Source of the DNA: Ectobius pallidus
Taxonomy: Eukaryota; Arthropoda; Insecta; Blattodea; Ectobiidae
Assembly: GCA_964059195.1 (NCBI GenBank)
Contig: CAXKWD010000013.1
Coordinates: 25,520,611-25,584,610, forward strand
DNA length: 64,000 nucleotides
Direction of reading: 5' to 3'
Position numbers and translations under genes: made by a program. Of the stretch, positions 18,645 through 29,515 are shown one piece after another. Within the stretch, counting starts at the first letter, position 1. Every line of letters begins with the position of its first letter. The notes below the pieces were generated by a model. It was not told the origin of the DNA. It saw only the letters and a program-made list of their open reading frames with translations, and did not search any database.

Positions 18645-19425
18645 AGGGCCCTTTCACACTGGGTCATTTGTGACGGTCACCGCTAGTATTGCCAATAGTA
18701 GCTACATGATAAAACAATTTGTAGTCAGTGGCGGACGCACAAATTTTTTTCAGGGGGGGATTTGAATAGGTAGAAAGAATACTAAAAAAAATTAATCAAC
18801 TTACATATACAGAAGATTTGGGCCATCAGTCTTGATTTTCAGAGCCCTCGACCATAGGCCACACTCATTGTACGATCTGTTTGCATTTTGGATCTGAGTG
18901 GTTCATTGCATTCTCCAATTAGTTTATAAAACTGGCCACTTAGAGTACATTTTTCAAATTACGGGGGGGGGGGGGATGTATCCCCTTATCCCCCCCCCCT
19001 GCGTCCGCCACTGTTTGTAGTCGCTTTCACATCCCAAATGGCAGGTCGACATTCCACTTCATTTATAAAATCTTCAGTATTAATCAAATCTAAACTCATG
19101 CACTTATAAAATCTTCAGTATTAATAAAATCTAAACTCATGACTAGATAACTAGTTTCGCTGAGCTCGATTTTACAACTGAATTATGTATATACAACTTG
19201 CATTGTTGGCAATCATAAAATGCGGTGACTGTCACTTGTGACCCAGAGTGAACGATCCCATTTAAACCAGTGCTTCTTCGCTGGTGACCAGTTACAAGTG
19301 ACCGTCACATGTGTTCGGAATAGACACTGCAGCATCACTTGTGTTTAGGTGGGTCACATCTAGTGTGAACGCTCCAATGCTTCTTTGCCAGTGACCATCA
19401 CAAGTGACCAAGTGTGAAAAGGCTC
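18645..19425. mobile_element. MITE with GGGCCCTTTCACACT ends, split by a hAT MITE
   Basis: Left end GGGCCCTTTCACACTGGGTC at about 18647; right end the inverse of GAGCCTTTTCACACTTGGTC near 19425. Subterminal copies of GTGACGGTCAC / GTGACCGTCAC-type motifs recur inside (about 18671, 19221, 19309, 19393). TTA-like bases at both edges hint at a short target duplication that I cannot fix. No coding frame. Confidence 0.65.
18726..19013. mobile_element. hAT-type MITE, 288 bp
   Basis: Ends CAGTGGCGGACGCA and its inverse, flanked by a perfect 8-bp duplication TTTGTAGT (18718-18725, 19014-19021). Contains G-rich and C-rich runs near the ends. Inserted inside the MITE at 18645-19425. Confidence 0.85.
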
Positions 19426-20912
19426 TTAAGGATATTATTTTACTTAAATTCTTTGGTCAAAATGTGTATTAAAACGCAGAAGTGTATACTGTATATAACA
19501 AAGTGGAAAAATCCTTTGATTGATACCGGTACCTCATCCAAATGCATTGGCACAGTTTTCGTAGAGAAAAAGGGATATTGACAACACAACTATATTATGA
19601 TTATTATTACTGTTACTGCATAAATCGTAATTGTAGATACTTATTTCGAACTTAATGCTACTTGCAGTCGAAATATGCTGTATTAATTTTTGTCATAGGG
19701 ACCTTGAAACAAAATGGATTGAACAATTCTAATACAGAGTAGAAAACATAAAATGACTCATTTACTATTCTGTAAAGCAAATGTAACTCTTAAATAAGAT
19801 TATTTATGCTCTCGAAACAGAATGATGTGTATTGAATGTAGCAGAGGATCAATCTTACAGAAACTGAGCAGCTACGTCATCAAGCTTCCCTTGAGCAAAC
19901 AATCAGAACATCCAAACAAAGCAAACACGAGTTAAATCATTCACTTTGATGTAACTACATTAAGAGAGCAGGGAAGACAAAAATACCCTGCAAATAGGAA
20001 CCCTGACCTACAAAATGAGACACTCCTTTTTATCATAATAATGTTCCACGATAACATCCACAGATATAGTAGAGTTTTTCATTACATGCCCAGGTGGCTT
20101 CAAAGGAATAAACCATTAAGTCAGTAGAGAAGTTTTCTTGGCTTGTAGGCCGTGGTCCAGTGGGATCTGATCTACCCAACTAATGATTTCAACGCACCTG
20201 TGAAAGCCTAAGCTGTTATACTAAGTCGGTGATTCATTATGTTAATTGATCTGACCAAATCGGTCTTGATATCCATTTAAAAAAATAAAAGCAACATTGC
20301 AATATACCCTCAATGTTATCAGAGACCTCAGTTCTTCCCTCGCTTTAATCAATTCAGATGTATTATTGTTTACTGTAGACTAGTAGCTGTCACAGCCATC
20401 ACAGGACAATTTTAGATGTTGATTGTCTGAGGTAACTAGCCGATAAAGAGCATGGATTGAGATGTCAGCAAACTTTCCCTCCTAACAAAAAGAAGCCGCC
20501 TGGGTATGCAAAGAATAATTGGACTATACATTCAACTTAGTTATTTTTATTGATGCACTGGGTAGGGTTTCCAATTCTCCCATATTTCCCGGGTTCTCCT
20601 GTATTTTGCTCCCATTTTGTTTACTCTTCAAGCTCTCTTATTTTCTTCATCAAAATCTCTTACTATCCCATATTTTGAAAAACGGTTTTTGGTGATTTAA
20701 TTTTTTTATGTCAAATGTTTGAAAATTAAGTTCCACATAGCTTCAATCATAGCTAAACAACGTTATTTGACTTTAATACTGTTGGACGTACTTCCTGTTC
20801 ATTACCCTGATATACTTGGTTCGCTGTTAATTATAAATTATCCTTTCCATGTTGGGCTTTGATTGGGTTACAAGAAAGTTCAACTGCGCACACAGAGAAT
20901 TTTCTCTTTAAT
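19426..20912. other. Intron sequence, nothing clear
   Basis: AT-rich. A short stretch near 20148-20200 (GGCCGTGGTCCAGTGGGATC) looks like a degraded tRNA-SINE head but has no B box. No exon or bounded element seen. Confidence 0.35.
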
Positions 20913-21844
20913 CAGGGTTGGAAAAAACATGTTTTTTTTAAAAGAACAAAAAAACTTTTTTTTTTTTGTTTTGTTTAAAACGTTTTTTATGTGAACAACA
21001 ATGTTGGTTGTTTTAAACGTGTTTTTTTTAACGTTTTTTATGTTTACAACAATGTTGTTTGTTTAAAAAAAGTTTAAATCGTTCATTTTGTTTAAAACAA
21101 CCATTTTAATGTATAGGGCCTATTATAGACATATATAGCCTATATACAGGGTAGAAATGTTTAAAACATTTTAAACAATTTGTTTTAAACATTTTTTAGC
21201 ATATATTTATAACACTTTTTAATTGGGTGTTAAATTTAATTATGCAGACAATTTATATTTTGTCAAGCCAATGACACCCTGTGCTAAGATGTTCAAGATT
21301 TACAAGTCGTAGACTTAATATAGTATTTGAAAATACATTTTGTGCCAGTAGCATTTGTTTATGGTTTAATAGTTCATGATTAATAAAAAATAATACAAAC
21401 TACTGTTTAATTACTGCCTTTACTGCTCAACTGATGATTGACTTTCACCATGCTTTATGTGAAAAGGTCTCAAGGAAGACCACAAAATAGATGGTAGGAT
21501 GCAGTCAGAAAAAATTCAAATCAATTACTCGAAATCAGAAACTGGAAGCTGGTGGCAGAGGATAGAGAAGTCTGGAGGAAAAGGATACAAAAGACACCAC
21601 CTCACATGATTTTCTGGTATTCTGGCTTTAGTTTTTTTTTTTCTGTTTACAACACTAACTGGGTGTCACTGACTTGACAAAATGTAAATTGTCTTCATAA
21701 TTAAATGTAACATGCAATTAAAGAATGATTTAAACATATGCTAAAAAACATGTTTAAAACAGATTGTTTAAAACGTTTTAAACAAACTTAAAAAAAACAC
21801 AAGCACTTGTTTTAAACGTTTTTTTTTTAAACATTCCAACCCTG
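20913..21844. mobile_element. hAT-type composite MITE with captured LINE fragment
   Basis: Ends CAGGGTTGGAAAAAACATG and, inverted, CAGGGTTGGAATGTTT, flanked by a perfect 8-bp duplication TCTTTAAT (20905-20912, 21845-21852). The arms are rich in GTTTAAAAC/GTTTTAAAC repeats. The middle carries an unrelated LINE C-terminus (21465-21605). Length 932 bp, no transposase. Confidence 0.8.
21465..21605 (+). pseudogene. Non-LTR retrotransposon C-terminal fragment
   Basis: Plus-strand reading SQGRPQNRWWDAVRKN, then LEIRNWKLVAEDREVWRKRI matches the extreme C-terminus of insect LINE polyproteins (GRP..RW.D.V and NW..VA.DRE.WR motifs). About 45 codons, inside the hAT-type MITE. Confidence 0.6.
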
Positions 21845-21852
21845 TCTTTAAT

Positions 21853-22346
21853 GAACAACAAACTGACCACTCTAAGGAATAGGAACAGTGTTCAATTGAT
21901 CAAATATGAGTTTCAAATTGCTGTCAGTTTTAATTATTATTGAAGAGTTTTTGGGTTTTTTTTGTGTTTGTGTTTTGTTCGTTTGTTTGTTTTTTTTTTT
22001 TTCAATATCATGAAAACAGATGAAAACACTGAAAATGAATGCAAAATCTGATGAGAAATATAAACAAAGTTTTAAATGAAAATGACTGTTTGTGTACGTG
22101 TTAAATTATTATTGTTCATGCTTTTACGTGTTACATATACACAGCCTCACAATCACAGTCAGACTAAAAATGTTGCTAATGTTAAATCGCATAGTTTAAT
22201 TATGTCTATTGTAAAATCTCCCTTATTTTCATTTTCAAAAGTTGGCAACAGTGGGTGAGTTTTTTAACGTTTGATATTAACCAATAAAATTTAGCAATTT
22301 CTCAGATGCAGACCAATCACGAACGTTTATTCATAATATCCTTGCT
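21853..22346. other. Intron sequence leading into repeat copy 2
   Basis: AT-rich with a T-rich run near 21957-22002. From about 22268 it is the interspersed repeat into which the LINE at 22347 inserted. Confidence 0.4.
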
Positions 22347-24619
22347 CGCGAATGAAGAAAACATGCCGACCTATTTCGCTCACAATGGATCCAGCACGAT
22401 AGATTTAGTTTTCTACAAAGGAAAAAAACTTAAAATTAACCAAACAAGAAGGACTCTGGGAATCAGCAGCGGCCCCCATAAGAAAACACATCCCTATAAT
22501 GACAAGTTTCAACTTAGAAACCAAGCAAAGGAGGAAAGAAGCGAAAGGGACAAGTATATACACCAGGAAAATACAACAAGGAAAAATTAGAGAGAGAGAA
22601 GAAAGCATCGAGAAGGCAAGGGAGCTAATAGGGAACGGAAAACTGGAGGAAGCCCTGGAAATAGCTACGGACGTAATACGAGGAGCCGCGCAGAAAAATA
22701 ACGGAAGAAAGGCACAAATATGGTTCGACCAACAGTGCTACAAAGAGAGAAAAGAAGCTCTGTTGGCACTACACAGAGCAAGAATACAAAAAAGACAGAC
22801 AGACCTAGCCACGTACGCAGAAAAAAGAAGGAAATACAAAGCTACAATCAGAGAGAAAAAAGCGGACTACATAGAGAGAGAAGCAATGAAACTAGCAGAA
22901 GACGCAAAATCAGATCCATTCATAGCACTAAAGAAGAGAGTCACACCAGCAACAGGAGAAATACACATGAAGGAATGGGAAAAGCATTTCTCAAAGTTAC
23001 TAAACAAACAAGAACAGGACCGAGCATACGACATAGAAATAGCAGAATCGGCACATAACGCAGAACCAATAACAACAGCTGAACTCAGAAAAGCACTCCG
23101 AGAAGGGCGAAACAAAAAAAGCCGCTGGTCCAGACAACATATACATGGAACATCTCAAGGACTCCCTCGGAAGCCTAGAAGAATTCTGGAAGGACCTAAT
23201 GAACAAATGTATACAGACAAAAAGGATACCAGAAAAGTGGGAAACTGCGACGCTAAAGATACTCTACAAAGGAAAAGGAGACAGAGCATCACCAGACTCC
23301 TTCAGAGGAGTAGCGCTAGAAAATGCGTCCTTTAAAGTATTCACAAAGATACTCAACAACAGACTAATAAAAGTTGCCGAGGAACACATCCCGGAGAACC
23401 AATTTGGATTTATGAAGGGCAGGAGCACAGTGCAAGCAGTGAAGCACTTAATGGACCAGATAGATGACACTCTGAGACACCCAGGCGGGAAGTACTATAC
23501 AGTCTTCATCGACTTCAGAAAGGCGTTCAACTCAATAAACAGAGAGAACTTAATGAAGAAACTCAAAGCCATGATCGGAGAGGGAGACACCTGGTGGAAA
23601 CAATAGAAGCTTGCCTACAAAGAAACATGATCCAGATAAACAACAATGTCGAAGTGTCCAAAGAGATCATCCAAACAAATGGAGTACTCCAAGGGGACCC
23701 CATGAGCCCCACCCTGTTCAACATCTACACCGCAGACGAGACTAGCATAATGGAGAAAAACACGAAAGCAGACATGATACTATACGCAGACGATATGGTG
23801 ATAGGATCCGCAGAAAAGGAGGACGTGCAAAAGGCAATGAAAAGATTAGACCTGGATATAAACAAAGAGAAGACAGTGCAAATGAACTTCAGGAAAGGAG
23901 GGAAATCCTCACCCAGAGATGCAATAACACTATACAATGAGCCACTCCAAATAGTAGGGAAATACAAATACCTTGGAATTACAATGCAAACAACAACAAC
24001 ATCGTTCAGGATGCACATTCAAGAGAGAGCGGCAGCAGCCATCAGAGCCTCATACAATATCCCGAATATAGCCAACCTATCAACAAACACAGCAATGAAA
24101 CTATTCAGAACGACAGTGGCGCCAATAGCAACATATGGAATAGAGATCATATGGGAAAGACTGAAAATAGGAGACCTGATAACGATAGAAAAAGTGAAAT
24201 CAATGTTCATGAAACGAATACTAAGAGTAGGATGAACAGCACCATCCCGTTTGGTATATGAACTCTTGAGGGAGACCTATTTCATAGAGGACATAAGATC
24301 ACAGCACTGGCTGCCATCCACAGGACCATACCAAGAGGTAATAAACATAAGGAGCAAGAAGAGAAGGGAAATAGACCTCGATTTCTACACCACATCAGCC
24401 ATGCTGGAAGACAGCTGGACCAAAGAATGCAAGCCCCAGAGACACGTTACAACAAGACTCGCAGTACACGGGTTTCACCACAAAATTTGCACAAACAAGA
24501 AGTTCCACGAGTCGTCTGGAACCTGCATATGTGTTTTATGTGATAAAAAGTGCGGGAAATACCACATCGTAGAGTGCAAGAAAAGAACGAAAACAATAAC
24601 AGACTACAGCAAAGACTAA
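22347..24619 (+). pseudogene. LINE ORF2 (endonuclease end, RT, zinc knuckle), broken
   Basis: In order: endonuclease end (ENMPTYFAHNGSSTIDLVFY), a frameshift near 22456, a coiled linker (22499-23115), a one-A insertion near 23114-23120 (run of seven A), RT (DNIYMEHLKDSLGSLEEFWK, FGFMKGRSTVQAVKHLMDQI, VFIDFRKAFNSI), a one-base deletion near 23598, RT continued (NGVLQGDPMSPTLFN, catalytic ILYADDMVIGSAEK), a TGA at 24233-24235, then the C-terminus with CVLCDKKCGKYHIVEC, a CCHC-like knuckle. The lesions are few and mostly in homopolymers, so the copy is fairly recent. It is on the strand opposite to SSUH2. Confidence 0.85.
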
Positions 24620-24663
24620 TCTATATCTAATGCTCAACTCGAGCGCACCTTTCCACTATTATT
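22347..24663 (+). mobile_element. Non-LTR retrotransposon, 5'-truncated, 14-bp target duplication
   Basis: Flanked by ATAATATCCTTGCT at 22333-22346 and 24664-24677. The copy starts inside the endonuclease domain and ends after the ORF2 stop at a (ATT)-like tail (CCACTATTATT). The internal frame has about four lesions. The clade is uncertain: APE-type endonuclease, RT and a C-terminal CCHC-like knuckle, as in R1/RTE-like insect LINEs. Base composition is A-rich on the coding strand, unlike its neighbours. Confidence 0.88.
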
Positions 24664-24740
24664 ATAATATCCTTGCTGTGAACACAAGGATGCAATTTTA
24701 TCTGATAAAACGTCAGCTTGATACTTGACCAAGAACTTTA

Positions 24741-25654
24741 AAAAAAATATATAGGATAAGAAATATGACAAGGTAATAGAAAATCAATCATAAAAGAGCA
24801 ATCTACGGTCCTAACCACAAACGTTTCTTTTTCTTTCGCCAATAAAGCCACTACAATGGCTGTTGAAGCCACGCTAGCTACTGCAGCAGCTATAACGTCT
24901 TCATTCATAACTGCATTCATAAAATTTTAAAATGCAGAAAACTTTCGATTATCCTTGTTAATTGGGACCGTAGCATGCACGATTAATCGATAATATCCGA
25001 AATTAAGTGCGGGAAATCCACCCACGGATAATTGGGAGTTTCCTGTTATTTCGTAAAATCGTTTGAATAGGGTAATAAGGTAATTTCTGGTAACAATATT
25101 TAGTTTATATTAAAACTTTTATTTATAAGATAAAACAAAATTTATAAAATATCTTCTTTAACAAAGAAACTTTCTCGTGTCCTACCGGCCTTAAGGGTCT
25201 AGCAATCTGATAAAAGTGGCTTTGAATTTACAAAGCCGAGTCCTATTATAAACACTGCATTGACCTAAGGTGATAATAACAATAATAAAACTGAGCTTGA
25301 AATTTCCTATACTATGCCAAACATAATTTTCCCAAGTGCTCACGTTCGTTGGCGCTAGTTGACTTTAATGGCAATATTGCGTCGCTAAATTGATAGAGAA
25401 TGCTAACTGTAAGTTTATAACAAATTGCTATTCTTTTCAAAGTTTCTATTGGCAGCTACGCAATGAACTAAACACCGATGTTATGCATAGTTTGGTTTGA
25501 ATAGCAACATGCAAAAATACATTACGCGTACTCTTAACTAATCCAAACAATATAATTTTGTGTACGTTTGTATGAACAGTACGACTTCAGGCTGTATAAA
25601 CAAAAATGTTTCACTTCCTACGAAGTTCTGTTTCAAAATTCCAAAGGCCAAAGA
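24741..25654. other. Intron sequence, possible pogo-like remnant
   Basis: Around 24945-25020 the text TTAATTGGGACCGTAGCATG with repeated GATTAATCGATAATATCCG resembles the inside of pogo/Tigger-type ends, but no matching second end was found. No coding region. Confidence 0.3.
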
Positions 25655-25892
25655 GGGTAGGTTGGGTAGGCGGGTAGGGTAGACGGTGTTCTGCAACTTA
25701 GGCCAGGGAACGAAGCCGCGCCGGTGAGCCGGAATTTTGTCCCGCAGTTGTTCTTTTACATGCCTGTAAATCTGCAGACATGGGCCAGTCACAATTTTGT
25801 ACAAAAAATGCTACGATGTGGGTCGGGATCGAAACCAGGCTCTGGGCAAAGAAAGCCTACAGCATACAGACTGTGCCACCCAGGCCAATCAG
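25655..25892 (-). mobile_element. tRNA-derived SINE, copy 1 of a family (degraded)
   Basis: Minus-strand head: GGCCTGGGTGGCACAGTCTG with a diverged A box, then a B-box-like GGTTTCGATCCCGACC. The body matches the SINEs at 35833 and 44690 (CTGCAACTTAGGCC..GCCGGTGAGCCGGAATTTTG). Target duplication not resolved. Confidence 0.65.
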
Positions 25893-26501
25893 TACACACT
25901 CTTAAACATATAACGGTGTAATAATAATATCTATTATTATACAGATTTTCATTATAACATTGGTGTGGTATAGATTATCGAACGGCGAACGACCTTGAAA
26001 TCTTGAGAGAAAACGACTGAAACTGCTTTATAAACAATCTGTACTTCAATTAAAATAAATTATGTTTGTGTTAATTTTAATATTATACCGAACTGAGTTC
26101 ATTTCGTGTGTTTTTAATGTGCGATGTTTGACGTTAAAGCTCAAGAAAAGCCCTGCGGCCTTCATGCCTGGCATCTACTGGAAAAGACGAGAACCACTAA
26201 CAGCTGTTCTGAGACAGTCGTTTGCTTCATTAATCACGAGGTATTCTAAAAACCAAAAACTTAAAACAGTTAATTATGTTGTAACAAAAACAGTCGTATG
26301 CAACTTGCCTATACTGGTATTAAGATACTCGTACGAAAATTTCGAAACTCGGTTTGCTCGTATCACATAATAACATACTCGTGTCTTAATATGTGCCATT
26401 ACTCATTACAGTCTAGTTTATAATGTATTTTTATGGTTTGCTTGACCGTAATTACAATATTTGCCGCAGTGGAAGACACGTTATACTTCATTTCTTAAAT
26501 G
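25893..26501. other. Intron sequence, nothing recognised
   Basis: AT-rich. The frame at 26062-26370 has no recognisable domain. Confidence 0.35.
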
Positions 26502-26656
26502 TGTACAGGTGGGGGGAAAAAAAGCGAACCTACTGAAATATCTAAGTTGCCGATATGAGCCACTACACTTGCCTAGTGGGTTCTAGGCATGCGCAGTGGC
26601 TCATATCGGCAACTTCGATATTTTAGTAGGTCCGCTTTTTTCCCCCTACCTGTACA
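26502..26656. mobile_element. Short near-palindromic MITE (hairpin)
   Basis: Arms of about 66 bp, roughly 90% complementary: TGTACAGGTGGGGGGAAAAA on the left against the inverse of TGTACAGGTAGGGGGAAAAA on the right, both containing AGTTGCCGATATGAGCCACT. Loop about 20 nt. If transcribed it would fold into one long hairpin. Confidence 0.8.
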
Positions 26657-28202
26657 TTTGCCTACAACACTTACGATATAGGCGTGTATATATATATATA
26701 ATTCACTAAATTCTTTACAAGTTACCGACCAGTTCACTTACCTTCATTTTTGCTGTGAAATAAGCATTTTCATAAATCGACATACCTAAACCCTAAAAGT
26801 CCTTCGATACCCGGTCTTTGAATTCGTCACTGGCACACTACTGTCCTCACAATCTCTGGAAAATTCAAGAGTAGTTCCCTCCGTGGCTTAAGCTGTTTCT
26901 GTGGCATCAGAGGTGTGTTTATCTAGTCACCAAGTCTCTGTTCTGAGACATAATTATTATGTCTCATCAGCTGCGACTAATTCCTGGATTCGAGACCTTG
27001 TTGTTAACACGTATGAATCATATGCGTTCGTTTATTTTTTAGCACAATGGAGCGAATTAGCTAATTTTACAGGTAGGCCTTTACGAAATGTCACACTCGG
27101 TTTTCGCAGTTCATCCTGCTTTTGCATACAGAATGGAAGGGGTAACTGCGCAGTTTCAAAGTGTTAGGCCCAGTAGTTTACATCACAATAAATTTAATAC
27201 CTAGTTTGCGTTTTGTGATTACTTCATGGTTCTTGAGATAATTAGTTTTTAAGGTTCCGCAGAATATCAACTGCGCACTACCAAATAGCTGGTATCTGGT
27301 ATCAATGACCACAGTCACATCTATAAAAACAAATGCCTACTCTAGCACCGATGTTGCCGTATGTATCGGATTTGTGTGGTCCACATAATGATTTTTGTAT
27401 TTAAGTTGATGAAAATCAAATTTATTGAAAAATACTCAAAGACAAAATGTTTTCCTTATTTTTCTGATAAGAAAAAATTACACGAGTAGCCTACGGATAA
27501 TCCTTATCGAGTAAAGCAAGGTTTAAGTTGTGGGATAAGATTTTTCTGAGAAAAATTATTTTTGCGTTTTTGTTTGTTTCTACTCAACGAATAAGCTGTT
27601 AAAATCTGCGTGTTATATCCCTTCCAACCTATAGATCCTACCAACGTAGAAATAGATGTAGGCTTAAAATAACTTATGTAAACGACTACACTCGAGTGAC
27701 TTTCCTACAAAAACACTATACACACAAATACGCTCAAGCAAAGACGATTAAAATTTTTAGATACGTCAATCCAATGTTGTTATAATTTTAATTAACTAAG
27801 ATTTATTCCCCAAACGTGAATAACATACTATTGTATATTACGTATAAATTGTGGCACTCGTCATTACTAGAAAATGCTGAAATGTGTCAATTATTTTTAA
27901 ATTGCAGTTCTGGTATTTTTCCATTACGGATCTGAGACCTGATTATCGTCCATGATTTGCATAAAAACAAGCAAGGAGGAAACGGTAAATTCATAAAATG
28001 TGTTTATGCTTATGATATAGTAGTCCTAAGCCAAAATGGCGTCATAACAAGATCATTACTTAGAATGATAGATGGTCGAATTTAAAAAAAATGCATTCAC
28101 AGAAAAAATACGATTAATTTTTCATTTACTCAGGTCTACCTAAATATTTTGGCGGAGTAGTCAACTTTATAATAATAACTATGTCAACTTCATAATAATA
28201 AC
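26657..28202. other. Intron sequence, nothing recognised
   Basis: AT-rich with a short TA run near 26688. The frame at 26901-27167 has no domain. No bounded element. Confidence 0.35.
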
Positions 28203-28204
28203 TA

Positions 28205-28237
<33 letters not shown>

Positions 28238-28293
28238 CATCATCATCATCATCATCAACATTAACATTATAATTGTCATTGTCATTGTCATTG

Positions 28294-28353
<60 letters not shown>
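28203..28353 (+). repeat. Compound microsatellite (ATT)n (ATC)n (TTGTCA)n (ATT)n
   Basis: ATT units, then ATC units, four GTCATT-type units, then about 20 ATT units. It ends directly before a LINE relic. Confidence 0.9.
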
Positions 28354-28354
<1 letters not shown>

Positions 28355-28365
28355 CGTTCGATTTC

Positions 28366-29515
28366 AGCTTATGCAGATGACGTTTGTCTGCTGGACGATG
28401 ACATAAATACGACCGAGAGAAATGCAGAAAGTCTTTTTGATGCCTGCGGGAATATTGGATTTGAAATTAATACAGAATAAAACTGAGTATATGGTCATGA
28501 AACTCCAAAATAATGCGCTACAAAATATGGGAATAGCCGGTAAATCGTTCGAACAAGAGGAGATATTCAAATATCTGAAAGTAATAATTAGAGTTGGATT
28601 ACTCCCACAAAGTCTCTGGCCTTGAAGACTAACCCAGCCAGCGAGCTTCTCGTTACCAAGATGCGCGAATTCGCTGCGCGTAAGATCAGTAAGCTACCGC
28701 TGGGCAGAGAGTAAACATCATGCTGCATGTTGGCAGTGGTAGAAAAGACTGTAATAGTTGAGTGGGGGGATAATGCCGCAGACACAGAGACAGACAACAC
28801 GTGGAGTGGGATAGCCAATCAGGGTGCAGCTACCTCCCCTACGCAGGAACTCTATGAACGGTGAGACTCGCTCCTAAGGTATATACGTAAAAACCCAGAG
28901 ATTTTGTGGAGGTAATCCTACTCTACAGGTACAAATAATGTTAAGGTAGAAGTTAAGTGTACACTCAAATCAGGAAATTCCTATTTTTATGCAGTTCAGA
29001 AACTCTTATCTTCTGTCTTCTGTCCATAAATCTAAAAATAAAAAATTATACGACAATTATCCTGCCGGTTGTATTACATGGATGTGAGACATGGTCACTT
29101 GCTCTTCGGGAAGAACATAATCTAAGTGTTCGAAAATAGGGTGGTTAGGAAAATATTTGGGCCTATGAGAGATGAAAATGGGGACTGGTGAAAACTGCAT
29201 AGCGACGAGCTTCATAACCTGTACTCTTCACCGGGTATAGTAAGGGTTATTATATCATGGAGGATGAAATGGGCTGGACATGATGCACACATGGAGGAAG
29301 ACAGACATATCTCAAAAATATTGATTGGGAGACCCGAAGGAAAAAAGATCACTCGGAAGACCTACGCATAGGTGGGAGGACATTATTAGGATAGGTTTAA
29401 GGGAAGTAGGATTTGCGAGGGACGGTTGGATGGGGGTTAGCACAGAATAGGGTTGAATGGCGGGCTCAGGTAAGCGCCGCAATCAACTTCGGGTTACATA
29501 AAATAAATAATATTC
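28366..29515 (+). pseudogene. LINE RT/C-terminal relic, interrupted by a MITE
   Basis: Frames in order: SAYADDVCLLDDD-like text at 28366 (catalytic YADD), FEINTE.KTEYMVMKLQNNA, SFEQEEIFKYLKVII, then the MITE, then IILPVVLHGCETWSLALREE, RKIFGPMRDENGDW, and RWEDIIRIGLREVG near 29370. This is the RT palm/thumb to C-terminus of a LINE family I remember as very common in cockroach genomes. Several stops and frameshifts; 5'-truncated at the microsatellite. Confidence 0.75.
28591..28923. mobile_element. TA-target MITE inside the LINE relic, 333 bp
   Basis: Ends GAGTTGGATTACTCCCACAA and the inverse of GAGTAGGATTACCTCCACAA, flanked by TA (28589-28590, 28924-28925). Subterminal AGTCTCTGG / AATCTCTGG also match. 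Removing it with one TA joins ...KYLKVII to TGTNNVKVEVK in the expected LINE order. Confidence 0.8.

Larger units (their letters stand above)
22260..24740 (+). repeat. Interspersed repeat family copy 2, split by the LINE
   Basis: GTTTGATATTAACCAATAAA and CAGACCAATCACGAACGTTT lie left of the LINE; GATGCAATTTTATCTGATAA lies right of it. These match, in order, copy 1 at 7725-7975. Confidence 0.6.

Noticed and set aside
24945..26000. Second pogo element between 24.9 and 26.0 kb
   Set aside because: Internal text resembles pogo ends, but no paired terminus or TA duplication could be set.
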